Positions 1 through 6,075 of a DNA stretch of 6,461 bases are shown here, piece after piece. The stretch lies in contig JBOGHU010000041.1 of the NCBI GenBank assembly GCA_050742255.1, positions 1 to 6,461 of the forward strand, given 5' to 3'. The stretch comes from JBOGHU01 sp050742255 (GTDB taxonomy: Bacteria > Actinomycetota > Acidimicrobiia > Acidimicrobiales > CADCSY01). A model generated the notes under the pieces. The model searched no databases. It saw only the letters and a list, made by a program, of their open reading frames with translations, and was not told the DNA's origin. The position numbers and the translations under genes are program-made. The first letter of the stretch is position 1. The number at the start of each line of letters is the position of its first letter.

Positions 1-18
1 CGGGGCCCCCGGCCCCGG

Positions 19-48
19 CCCTCGGGGCGCCGCCCCTCGGGGCGCCGC
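19..48. repeat. 15-bp tandem repeat, two perfect copies
   Basis: Two adjacent identical 15-bp units (19-33 and 34-48) of sequence CCCTCGGGGCGCCGC. Each unit also contains GGGGC-GCC-GCCCC-type self-complementarity (24-36 and 39-51), so the array can fold into small GC hairpins. It lies about 100 bp upstream of mreB. No T-run follows, so it is not a clear intrinsic terminator. It may mark the end of the previous transcription unit, or be slippage-generated filler in a very GC-rich spacer. Confidence 0.85.
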
Positions 49-84
49 CCCCCGCCCCCCGGCCCGCCTCCTCGGGGGGTGTCC

Positions 85-113
85 TTGTGGGCGGGATGAC
101 CGGGGCCTAGCCT
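85..113 (+). promoter_or_regulatory. Candidate sigma-70-type promoter of the mre operon
   Basis: TTGTGG at 85-90 and TAGCCT at 108-113 are separated by 17 bp. The -10 fits the TAnnnT pattern common in actinobacterial housekeeping promoters; the -35 keeps only TTG. Transcription would start near 120, giving a leader of about 30 nt before the mreB ATG at 150. In sequence this GC-rich such a match stands out, but it has not been tested and the -35 is weak. Confidence 0.4.
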
Positions 114-149
114 GTCCTCAGTCGACGTCGAGGTCCCGGAAGCCAGCCC

Positions 150-1187
150 ATGTCCGACAGCGTGCTCTCCGCCATACTGGGCCGCGACATGGCGGTCGAC
201 CTCGGGACCGCCAACACCATCGTCTACGTGCGGGGCCGTGGCATCGTGCTGAACGAGCCGTCGGTGGTGGCCGTCAACGTGCACGACGGCCGTCCCCTGG
301 CCGTGGGCACCGAGGCCAAGCGCATGGCCGGGCGCACCCCGAGCTACATCCAGTCGGTGCGGCCGCTCAAGGACGGCGTGATCGCCGACTTCGAGATCTG
401 CGAGAAGATGCTCCGGTACTTCATCCACAAGGTGCACCAGCGTCGGCGGGTGAAGCCGAGGATGGTAATCTGCGTCCCCTCGGGCATCACCGGCGTCGAG
501 CAGCGGGCGGTGCAGGAGGCGGCCGAGTACGCCGGCGCCCGCAAGCCCGCCTACATCATCGAGGAGCCGATGGCGGCGGCCATCGGCGCCGGGCTCCCGG
601 TGCAGGAGCCGACCGGCAACATGATCGTCGACATCGGTGGGGGCACGACCGAGGTGGCGGTCATCTCCCTGGGGGGGATCGTCGCCAGCCAGTCGGTGCG
701 GGTCGCCGGCGACGAGCTGGACGAGGCCATCCTGCAGTTCGTCAAGAAGCAGTACAGCCTGGCGCTCGGCGAGCGCACCGGCGAAGAGGTCAAGATGACC
801 CTCGGGTCGGCGTGGCCCCTGGAGGAGGAGGTCACGGCCGAGATCCGCGGTCGGGACCTGGTGACCGGGCTCCCAAAGACCATCATCGCCACCACCGAGG
901 AGATCCGGGAGGCGTTGGAGGAGCCGGTGTCGGCCATCGTCGACGCCGTCAAGGTGACCCTCGACAAGACCCCCCCCGAGCTGGCCGCCGACATCATGGA
1001 CCAGGGCATCGTCCTCACCGGTGGCGGTTCGCTCCTGCTGGGCATGCCCGAGCGGATCCAGGCCGAGACGGGCATGCCCATCGTCATGGCCGAGAACCCG
1101 CTGTACTCGGTGGCGATCGGCTCCGGCCAGTCGCTGGAGGAGTTCGGCGCCCTGAAGGGGATCCTGTTCTCATCCGGCCCGCGGTAG
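150..1187 (+). CDS. mreB: Rod shape-determining protein MreB (bacterial actin)
   Basis: MreB is a bacterial actin that polymerises with ATP under the inner membrane and guides the elongasome that inserts lateral wall. The protein is 345 aa, normal for the family. The actin-fold nucleotide motifs are present: phosphate-1 DLGTANT (residues 17-23), phosphate-2 DIGGGTT (161-167) and the adenosine motif GIVLTGGGS (286-294). IEEPMAAAIGAG, with E138/E139 near its start, carries the expected catalytic-glutamate region. The family signature GIVLNEPSVV follows the first motif. The ATG at 150 is preceded by GGAAG (138-142), 7 nt away; a later Met14 is less likely because the short N-terminal segment before DLGTANT is usual and may bind membrane. 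It is the first gene of the five-gene shape operon and mreC follows after 18 nt. A run of eight C at 970-977 lies inside the gene, with the frame intact. Confidence 0.97.
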   Translation: MSDSVLSAILGRDMAVDLGTANTIVYVRGRGIVLNEPSVVAVNVHDGRPLAVGTEAKRMAGRTPSYIQSVRPLKDGVIADFEICEKMLRYFIHKVHQRRRVKPRMVICVPSGITGVEQRAVQEAAEYAGARKPAYIIEEPMAAAIGAGLPVQEPTGNMIVDIGGGTTEVAVISLGGIVASQSVRVAGDELDEAILQFVKKQYSLALGERTGEEVKMTLGSAWPLEEEVTAEIRGRDLVTGLPKTIIATTEEIREALEEPVSAIVDAVKVTLDKTPPELAADIMDQGIVLTGGGSLLLGMPERIQAETGMPIVMAENPLYSVAIGSGQSLEEFGALKGILFSSGPR

Positions 1188-1188
1188 C

Positions 1189-1194
1189 GGGAGG
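1189..1194 (+). promoter_or_regulatory. Ribosome binding site deciding the mreC start
   Basis: GGGAGG sits just after the mreB stop codon. It is 11 nt from the GTG at 1206 and 17 nt from the in-frame ATG at 1212. The spacing favours the GTG, although 11 nt is somewhat long and initiation at the ATG cannot be excluded. Confidence 0.55.
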
Positions 1195-1205
1195 TTGCTC
1201 CCCCC

Positions 1206-2039
1206 GTGGCCATGTCCCGCAGCCGAGGCCGATCACGGTTCACGCTGTTGCTGCTGGTCCTCACCTCCGTCACCCTCATCACCTTGGACTTCCGAGGTGA
1301 GGGTGACGGGGTCGTGGCCACCCTGCGCGACGGCGCCGCCGACGCCCTGGGGCCGGTCCGGTCGGCGGCGGACGCCGTCCTCTCGCCGGTCGGTGAGGCC
1401 CTGTCGGGCATCACCGGCTACGGCGAGCTCGAGGACCGCAACGCCGAGCTGAGGGCGAGGATCGCCGAGCTGGAGGGCGAGCGGCTGCGCAACCAGGACG
1501 CCGAGCAGCGGATGGTCGAGCTCCTGCGCCTGTTCGACCTGTACTTCGCGGGAGACATCTCCTCGGTGGCGGCGCGGGTGGTGTCGGTCCCGATCTCGAA
1601 CTTCGAGCAGACCATCGAGCTGGACCGGGGCAGCGGCGAGGGGATCGCCATCGACATGCCCGTCGTCACCGGCGACGGCCTGGTGGGCCGGGTGGTGTCG
1701 GTGTCGCGCTCGCGGTCGGTGGTCCTGCTGATCACCGACCCCGAGTCGGCGGTGGGGGTCCGCCTGTCGGTCTCCGGCGAGCGGGGGATCGCCGAGGGCG
1801 AGGGCCCCGGGCGCCCGCTGTCGGTAGGCTTCGTCGACGTGTCCACCGAGATCCTGCCCCGGGAGCTGGTGCTGACGAGCGGCCTGGAGGACAGCCCGTT
1901 CCCCGGCGACATCCCCGTGGGACGGGTCGCCGAGAGCGGGACCGAGCCCGGGCAGCTCGAGCAACGGGTGACGCTGGACCCGATCGCCGACCTCGACCGT
2001 CTCCGGGTGGTCAAGGTCTTGAAGTGGTCGCCCTCGTGA
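1206..2039 (+). CDS. mreC: Rod shape-determining protein MreC
   Basis: MreC is a bitopic membrane protein that connects cytoplasmic MreB with periplasmic PBP2/RodA and is thought to activate PBP2. This 277-aa protein has the family layout: a basic N-terminus (many Arg/Ser, residues 4-11), one transmembrane helix (about 12-29), a helical linker, a coiled coil with Leu/Ile heptads (about 72-110) and a C-terminal double beta-barrel region (about 120-275). The latter contains the typical IELDRGSGEGI, MPVVTGDGLVGRVV and VLLITDPESAVGVR segments. A GTG start at 1206 is chosen because GGGAGG lies 11 nt upstream; starting at the ATG at 1212 would remove only two residues. It sits between mreB and mreD, as in most rod-shaped bacteria. 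Nothing is truncated and no key segment is missing. Confidence 0.95.
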   Translation: MAMSRSRGRSRFTLLLLVLTSVTLITLDFRGEGDGVVATLRDGAADALGPVRSAADAVLSPVGEALSGITGYGELEDRNAELRARIAELEGERLRNQDAEQRMVELLRLFDLYFAGDISSVAARVVSVPISNFEQTIELDRGSGEGIAIDMPVVTGDGLVGRVVSVSRSRSVVLLITDPESAVGVRLSVSGERGIAEGEGPGRPLSVGFVDVSTEILPRELVLTSGLEDSPFPGDIPVGRVAESGTEPGQLEQRVTLDPIADLDRLRVVKVLKWSPS

Positions 2040-2061
2040 CGCTCACCGGGGCCGAACCGAC

Positions 2062-2565
2062 ATGACCATGGCGGTTCGCCTCCCCCCGGTCCTGCTGGCC
2101 GTGGCCGTGCTCCACACCGCCATCCTGCCCCAGTTCCGGGTGTTCGACGTGGCTGCCGACCTGCCCGTCCTGCTGGGCGTCGCCGCCGCCCTCGCCGCCG
2201 GTGCCAACCGGGGCGCCGGCGTGGGGTTCGCGGCGGGCCTGCTGGCCGACTCCTTCGCCCGGACCCCCTTCGGGCTGGCGGCCCTGGCCTACAGCCTGGT
2301 CGGCTACACGGTGGGATCGCTGCAGTCCGCCGTGCTGCGGTCGAGCTGGTGGATCCTGGCGCTCACCGCAGCTGTCGCCAGCGCCGCCGCGGTGGCGCTG
2401 TTCGCCGGCATGGGCGCGGTCGTGGGGCAGAGCCAGCTGCTCTCGGCGCGGCTGCCGGTCATGGCGGCGGTGGTCGGGCTCCTCAACGCCGCCCTGTCGC
2501 CGCTGGCCGTACCCGTGCTCCGCTGGGCGGTGGCGGCCGACCCCGTCCCCCGGATGGCGCGGTGA
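2062..2565 (+). CDS. mreD: Rod shape-determining protein MreD
   Basis: MreD is a small polytopic membrane protein of the elongasome that works with MreC; its exact activity is unsettled. The 167-aa product is almost wholly hydrophobic, with about five likely membrane segments. It carries the recognisable MreD signature GFAAGLLADSFARTPFGLAA (residues 55-74), followed by LVGYTVG (79-85). The start codon is ATG at 2062 with only a weak CGGGG upstream; a second in-frame ATG at 2068 would shorten it by two residues. It starts 22 nt after the mreC stop, consistent with one transcript. Its TGA stop (2563-2565) overlaps a GTG at 2562 that opens a tiny reading frame leading to PBP2. The family diverges quickly, so the call rests on the signature, hydropathy and position together. 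Confidence 0.92.
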   Translation: MTMAVRLPPVLLAVAVLHTAILPQFRVFDVAADLPVLLGVAAALAAGANRGAGVGFAAGLLADSFARTPFGLAALAYSLVGYTVGSLQSAVLRSSWWILALTAAVASAAAVALFAGMGAVVGQSQLLSARLPVMAAVVGLLNAALSPLAVPVLRWAVAADPVPRMAR

Positions 2566-2603
2566 CCCTCCGAACCGCCGACCCCGGCCCGCCCACCCGC
2601 TGA
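2562..2603 (+). other. Possible 13-codon minicistron linking mreD to pbp2
   Basis: GTG at 2562 overlaps the mreD stop as GTGA, and the frame ends with TGA at 2601-2603, which overlaps the PBP2 ATG as TGATG. The peptide would be MTLRTADPGPPTR. Both junctions have the form typical of translationally coupled genes, and the PBP2 ATG has no Shine-Dalgarno sequence of its own. It may be a coupling device. Alternatively it is the original N-terminus of PBP2, now out of frame through a one-base loss, or chance. No homologue is recognised. Confidence 0.35.
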
Positions 2604-4498
2604 TGGTCGACGGCGGCACGCGCCTGCGGCTCGGGATCATCGGGATCGTCGTGGTGTCGCTCCTCGCCACCCTCCTCGCCCGTCTGTGGTACCTCCAGGT
2701 CCTCACCGCCCCCAGCTACAAGCAGGCGGCGGAGCGCAACCGGGTGCGGACGGTCGCCCTCCCCGCCCCCCGGGGACGGATCCTCGACCGCGACGGCGAG
2801 GTCCTGGTCGAGAACCGCGTCTCCAACGTCGTGGCCGTCGACCGATCCCAGCTCGAGGACGACGAGGATCGGGACCGGCTGTTGGAGCGGTTGTCGGCAT
2901 TGCTCGACCAACCGGTGGCGGACCTGGGGTCCCGGCTCGACAACCCTCGGGTGGGGCCGTTCAGCCCCACCCCCGTGGCCGTGGACGTGCCCGAGGAGAC
3001 GATGGCGTACATCAAGGAGCACCAGCGCCAGCTCCCGGCGGTGACCGCCGACCGGTTGGCGGTTCGCAACTACCCCCACGGCATCCTGGCCGCCCACACC
3101 CTCGGATACGTGGGTGAGGTCAGCGAGGAGGAGCTGGAGTCGCGCAAGGGTCGCTACGAGCCCGGCGACCAGATAGGCAAGGCCGGCATAGAGCGGATGT
3201 ACGACGCCGACCTGCGTGGCCGTGACGGCGAGGTGCGCCTGGAGATCGACGCCGCCGGCGTGCTGATCGGGGTCCTCGACCGGCGCCCGCCGGTACCTGG
3301 CGACGACGTGGTCCTCTCCATCGACCTCGAGGTCCAGCAGGCGGCTGAGCAGGCCCTGGCAGGGGGCCTCGAAGCGGCCCGGGGCCGGCGGTTCGTCGAC
3401 AACCGGGAGCGGCTGGTGGCCGACGGCGGCGCCGTGGTGGTCCTCGATGCCAAGGAGGGCACGGTGCGGGCCATGGCGTCGTTCCCGACCTTCGACCCGG
3501 CCCGGCCCGACCTGTCCTTCGCCGACCCGGCGGCGCCGGTCGCCAACCGGGCCGTCCAGGGCCAGTACGCGCCCGGCTCCACCTGGAAGCTGGTCACGGC
3601 CACGGCCGCGCTGGAGCGCCGGCTCATCTCGGCCCGGACCACCGTCGAGGACGAGGGCACCTTCCGCATCCCCGACTGCTCGGGCAAGTGCGTGTTCCGC
3701 AACGCCGGCTCGGCCCGCTACGGGCGGGTCGACGTCACCCGGGCCCTCGCCGTGTCCAGCGACGTGTTCTTCTACACCCAGGGCAACAGCCTTTGGGTAC
3801 AGCGGGATCGCTTCGGCGAGACCGCCATCCAGGACACCGCCGTCCGGCTGGGCTTCGGGACCGAGACGGGCGCGACCGTGCCCGCCGAGGCCGACGGCGT
3901 CATCCCCACCCCAGAGCTCCGGGAGCGCCGGCACGAAGAGAACCCCGAGGCGTTCCCCAACGGGCGGTGGTTCGCCGGCGACAACCTCAACCTGGCCATC
4001 GGGCAGGGGGAGCTGGCGGTGACGCCCATCCAGCTGGCCAACGCCTACGCCACCTTCGCCAACGGCGGGACGAGGTTCGAGCCCAACCTCGTGCTGCGGG
4101 TGCAACGGGCGGACGGGACCGTCGTGCGCCAGGTCGACCCTCGCGTCGCCGAGCGGATCCGCATAGATCCCCAGGTGCGGGTGCCGGTGATGGCCGGGCT
4201 GGTCGGTGCCACCGCCGACCCGGAGGGGACCGCCTACCGGGCCTTCGCCGGCTTCCCTCTCGACCGGTACCCCGTCGCCGGCAAGACCGGGACCGCCCAG
4301 GCCCGCCCCCAGCAGGACACCGCCCTGTTCGCGGCCATCGCCCCCGCCGACGACCCGCGGTTCTCGGTGAGCGTGGTGATGGAGCAGGCCGGCTTCGGGA
4401 CCACCTCGGCAGCGCCGGTGGCGCGCCGGGTCCTCGGCGCCCTGTCGGGCCTGGAGGGGCCCACGCTGGTCGAGCTGGTGTCGGGAGGGCGAGGCTGA
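2603..4498 (+). CDS. mrdA: Penicillin-binding protein 2 (elongasome transpeptidase)
   Basis: A class B PBP of 631 aa that crosslinks peptidoglycan during elongation as partner of RodA, anchored in the membrane with a periplasmic catalytic domain. A short N-terminus is followed by one transmembrane helix (about 10-28) and the family segment ARLWYLQV (26-33). The dimerisation/pedestal region begins with APRGRILDRDG (55-65). The transpeptidase domain has S326-T-W-K329 (nucleophile Ser326), the second motif S385-S-D387 (SSD rather than SxN, as usual in PBP2) and K561-T-G-T564. The reading frame is open back through mreD, but ATG 2603 is the first start codon that keeps the membrane helix and gives no large overlap. 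It has no clear Shine-Dalgarno sequence, so coupling to upstream translation is likely. A C359-x3-C363 pair lies between the first two motifs, where E. coli PBP2 has a zinc site. The ORF ends one base into rodA. FtsI/PBP3 is less likely given the mre-rodA context. Confidence 0.95.
   Translation: MVDGGTRLRLGIIGIVVVSLLATLLARLWYLQVLTAPSYKQAAERNRVRTVALPAPRGRILDRDGEVLVENRVSNVVAVDRSQLEDDEDRDRLLERLSALLDQPVADLGSRLDNPRVGPFSPTPVAVDVPEETMAYIKEHQRQLPAVTADRLAVRNYPHGILAAHTLGYVGEVSEEELESRKGRYEPGDQIGKAGIERMYDADLRGRDGEVRLEIDAAGVLIGVLDRRPPVPGDDVVLSIDLEVQQAAEQALAGGLEAARGRRFVDNRERLVADGGAVVVLDAKEGTVRAMASFPTFDPARPDLSFADPAAPVANRAVQGQYAPGSTWKLVTATAALERRLISARTTVEDEGTFRIPDCSGKCVFRNAGSARYGRVDVTRALAVSSDVFFYTQGNSLWVQRDRFGETAIQDTAVRLGFGTETGATVPAEADGVIPTPELRERRHEENPEAFPNGRWFAGDNLNLAIGQGELAVTPIQLANAYATFANGGTRFEPNLVLRVQRADGTVVRQVDPRVAERIRIDPQVRVPVMAGLVGATADPEGTAYRAFAGFPLDRYPVAGKTGTAQARPQQDTALFAAIAPADDPRFSVSVVMEQAGFGTTSAAPVARRVLGALSGLEGPTLVELVSGGRG
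4483..4489 (+). promoter_or_regulatory. Strong rodA ribosome binding site within pbp2
   Basis: GGGAGGG lies in the last codons of pbp2, 8 nt before the rodA ATG at 4498, with a second GAGG at 4491-4494. This is the best Shine-Dalgarno sequence of the operon. It fixes the rodA start at the TGATG overlap. Confidence 0.75.
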
Positions 4499-5655
4499 TG
4501 GGGGCTCACGCCATCCCCGGCCGGACCGGCGCCGCCACCCGCCGCTGGCCCCAGCTGGCGCCCTGGCGCCACCTGGACGGGGGCTTGATCGCCGCCACGC
4601 TCGCGGTCGCCGCCCTGGGGCTGGTGATGATCCTCAGCGCCACCCGGACGGGGATGGAGGGTGCCGGCCTCGACCCGTTCACCTACCTCAAGCGGCAGGG
4701 CCTGTTCGTGGTCGTGGGCCTGGTCGTGATGGTGGCGGTCACCCTGGTCGACTACCGCGTCTACAGGGACTTCGCCCAGGTGGCCTACGTCGGCGCTCTC
4801 GGCGTGCTGGTCCTGGTGCTGTCGCCTCTCGGGGCCGAGGTCAACGGAGCCCAGTCGTGGTTCGCCATGGGCGCGTTCCAGCTGCAGCCGGCCGAGCTCA
4901 CCAAGGTGGTGGTGATAGTGAGCCTGGCCTCCTACGTCGCCGCCCAGCGGGGGGAGCTCGACGGCGAACGGTTCGGCACCTGCCTGGCCATGGTCGCGGT
5001 CCCCGTCGTCCTCATACTCCTCCAGCCCGACCTGGGCACCACCCTGGTCTTCGCCGCCATCCTGGTGGCGGTGGTGGTGGTGGGGGGGGCCCGGCCCCGG
5101 CACCTGGCGATCGCGGCCGTGTTGGGCGGGGTGGTGGTGCTCGGGGTGCTGCAGTCGGGGTGGATCGAGGGCTACCAGCGGGACCGGCTCACCGTCTTCG
5201 TGGGCGCCCGGGGCGACGGGCAGCAGGCCGCCTACCAGCTGGACCAGTCCAAGACCGCCATCGGCGCCGGGGGCCTGACCGGTGCGGGGCTCTTCGAGGG
5301 CACCCAGACCAAGCTGCGCTACGTGCCCGAGCAGCAGACAGACTTCATCTTCACCGTGGTGGGCGAGGAGCTGGGCTTCCTCGGTTCGTCCACCGTCCTC
5401 GCCCTGTACGCCTTCATCGCCTGGCGCTTCTGGCGGGCCGCCCAGGTGGCGAGGGACCACCTCGGCACCCTCATCTGCGTGGGCGCGCTGGCCATGGTCG
5501 TGGGCCAGATCTTCCAGAACATCGGCATGGCGGTGGGCATCATGCCGATCAGCGGGATCCCCCTGCCCTTCCTGTCGTACGGGGGATCCTCGATGATCAC
5601 GATGTTCGCCGTCACCGGCCTGATCCTCAACGTCCACATGCGCCGGTTCTCCTGA
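4498..5655 (+). CDS. rodA: RodA, SEDS peptidoglycan glycosyltransferase
   Basis: RodA polymerises lipid II into glycan strands and works as a complex with PBP2. The 385-aa protein is strongly hydrophobic with about ten predicted membrane helices; the first are near residues 29-48 and 68-84, after a cytoplasmic N-terminus of about 27 residues. SEDS landmarks are present: QPAELTK (130-136), QPDLGTTLVF, VPEQQTDFIFTVVGEELG with D282 at the catalytic aspartate position of E. coli RodA (Asp262), and GIPLPFLSYGGSS near the C-terminus. The ATG overlaps the pbp2 TGA by one base (TGATG) and has a strong ribosome binding site, so the two partners are probably made in a coupled ratio. Adjacency to pbp2 and mreBCD favours RodA over the division paralogue FtsW. 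A GTG repeat ending in eight G (5071-5089) encodes a Val/Gly stretch; the frame is intact. Confidence 0.96.
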   Translation: MGAHAIPGRTGAATRRWPQLAPWRHLDGGLIAATLAVAALGLVMILSATRTGMEGAGLDPFTYLKRQGLFVVVGLVVMVAVTLVDYRVYRDFAQVAYVGALGVLVLVLSPLGAEVNGAQSWFAMGAFQLQPAELTKVVVIVSLASYVAAQRGELDGERFGTCLAMVAVPVVLILLQPDLGTTLVFAAILVAVVVVGGARPRHLAIAAVLGGVVVLGVLQSGWIEGYQRDRLTVFVGARGDGQQAAYQLDQSKTAIGAGGLTGAGLFEGTQTKLRYVPEQQTDFIFTVVGEELGFLGSSTVLALYAFIAWRFWRAAQVARDHLGTLICVGALAMVVGQIFQNIGMAVGIMPISGIPLPFLSYGGSSMITMFAVTGLILNVHMRRFS

Positions 5656-5681
5656 TCCGCGGGTGGGGTGGGGCCACGCCG

Positions 5682-5709
5682 GGGACTGCCGGCGGGGCTC
5701 CGGTAGCAT
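5682..5709 (+). promoter_or_regulatory. Candidate promoter upstream of the decayed gene
   Basis: GGGACT (5682-5687, keeping the GAC core of TTGACA) is followed after 16 bp by TAGCAT (5704-5709), which fits TAnnnT. Transcription would begin about 5716, only a few nucleotides before the ATG at 5720, which would give a leaderless or nearly leaderless mRNA; these are common in actinobacteria. It may now serve as a promoter for the downstream rne-like gene. Weak -35, no experimental support. Confidence 0.35.
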
Positions 5710-5719
5710 CGGCGCGACC

Positions 5720-5901
5720 ATGACCACGCTGCGGCCCAACTCGAACCGCTCCTGGCCAGGGTGGCCGAGCCGGCTCGCCCCATCGGTTGCGAGGACGGCA
5801 TGCGGAACCCGGTCCGCTGCCCTGGCAGGACCGGGGTGACGACCTGGGCCAGGTGGGCCTGGAGGACCGCCGGTGGACCTCCGGCCGCCGCGACGCGGGG
5901 C
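5720..5901 (+). pseudogene. Remnant of a TIGR03960-type B12-binding radical SAM gene
   Basis: From ATG 5720 the frame reads MTTLRP, then a one-base shift at 5735-5739 (CCCAA where CCCCAA would keep frame) leads to LEPLLARVAEPARPIGCEDG (5740-5799). The joined peptide resembles the N-terminus of the TIGR03960 radical SAM family, which often starts with a similar LEPLL...V.KPARYIGCEDG stretch. From 5817 a different frame gives LPWQDRGDDLGQVGLEDRRW and then TSGRRDAG. This resembles the family's C-terminal LPW and EDCRWTPCYDCGVC segments with the cysteines replaced. Full members are about 600 aa or more, so nearly all of the cobalamin-binding and radical SAM domains would be missing. In many actinobacteria this gene lies between rodA and rne, exactly this spot. 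The family comparison is from memory; the N-terminal match is stronger than the C-terminal one. An assembly deletion is an alternative explanation. Confidence 0.55.
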
Positions 5902-6004
5902 CCGCACCGGAGCGGGCGGCCCCGCCCGTGGCGGAGGCGCGGCGGGTGACGGGCCGGGCCCAGAGGACCCGTAGCGAGGGTGCCCGGGAGGAGCCGCCCG
6001 GGCC

Positions 6005-6031
6005 GGCTGTCGGCCCTGTGGCCACACAGCC
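6005..6031 (+). promoter_or_regulatory. Two-tier hairpin in the putative rne 5' leader
   Basis: GGCTGT (6005-6010) pairs with ACAGCC (6026-6031), and inside it GGCC (6012-6015) pairs with GGCC (6020-6023) around a CTGT loop. The two stems are separated by a small internal loop. It ends 28 nt before AGAAGGGA. There is no T-run after it, so it is not an intrinsic terminator. In E. coli, rne is autoregulated through structured 5'-UTR hairpins; a similar role here is only a suggestion. Confidence 0.4.
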
Positions 6032-6059
6032 CCCCGACCCCCCGGCGCGCTGCGCCCAG

Positions 6060-6067
6060 AGAAGGGA
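6060..6067 (+). promoter_or_regulatory. Ribosome binding site of the putative rne gene
   Basis: AGAAGGGA, 8 nt upstream of the ATG at 6076, is a near-ideal Shine-Dalgarno sequence. It is the main reason for choosing this ATG over the in-frame ATG at codon 35. Confidence 0.7.
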
Positions 6068-6075
6068 CCAGTTCG

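Larger units (their letters stand above)
5902..6075. other. GC-rich spacer without a recognisable gene
   Basis: No frame here gives a protein I recognise. The longest open frame is Arg/Pro-rich and runs out of frame into the start of the next gene. It may hold further decayed sequence of the radical SAM gene or of the DUF2344 gene that usually follows it, but nothing shows this directly. Inverted repeats are present, notably at 6005-6031, just before the ribosome binding site of the next gene. Confidence 0.5.

Noticed and set aside
1..99. C-terminal end of an upstream gene (frame with PSGRR repeats ending TGA at 97-99)
   Set aside because: The peptide is only Arg/Pro/Gly filler translated from the tandem repeat. 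Without sequence to the left it cannot be supported.
2201..2602. Upstream extension of the PBP2 reading frame through mreD
   Set aside because: The frame is open, but the extension is Arg/Pro/Ser-rich shadow sequence of mreD, and no suitable start codon lies between the end of mreD and ATG 2603.
2483..4105. Long antisense open frame (540 codons) opposite pbp2
   Set aside because: It is a mirror of the codon bias of pbp2. Composition is low-complexity Gly/Arg/Val/His with no recognisable domain, while the + strand encodes an unmistakable PBP2.
5656..5703. Intrinsic terminator after rodA
   Set aside because: Only imperfect GC inverted repeats (around CCGGGG/CTCCGG) and no T-run; not convincing.
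5758..5830. tRNA-like GGTGGCCGAG string
   Set aside because: It resembles the 5' end of Ser/Leu tRNAs, but no T-arm (GGTTCGANNCC) or pairing acceptor stem follows. The string is explained by the peptide ARVAEPA.
4234..6027. Long antisense open frame (597 codons) opposite rodA
   Set aside because: Same effect of very high GC. The peptide is rich in His/Gly/Pro/Asp without motifs, and it spans rodA and the spacer.
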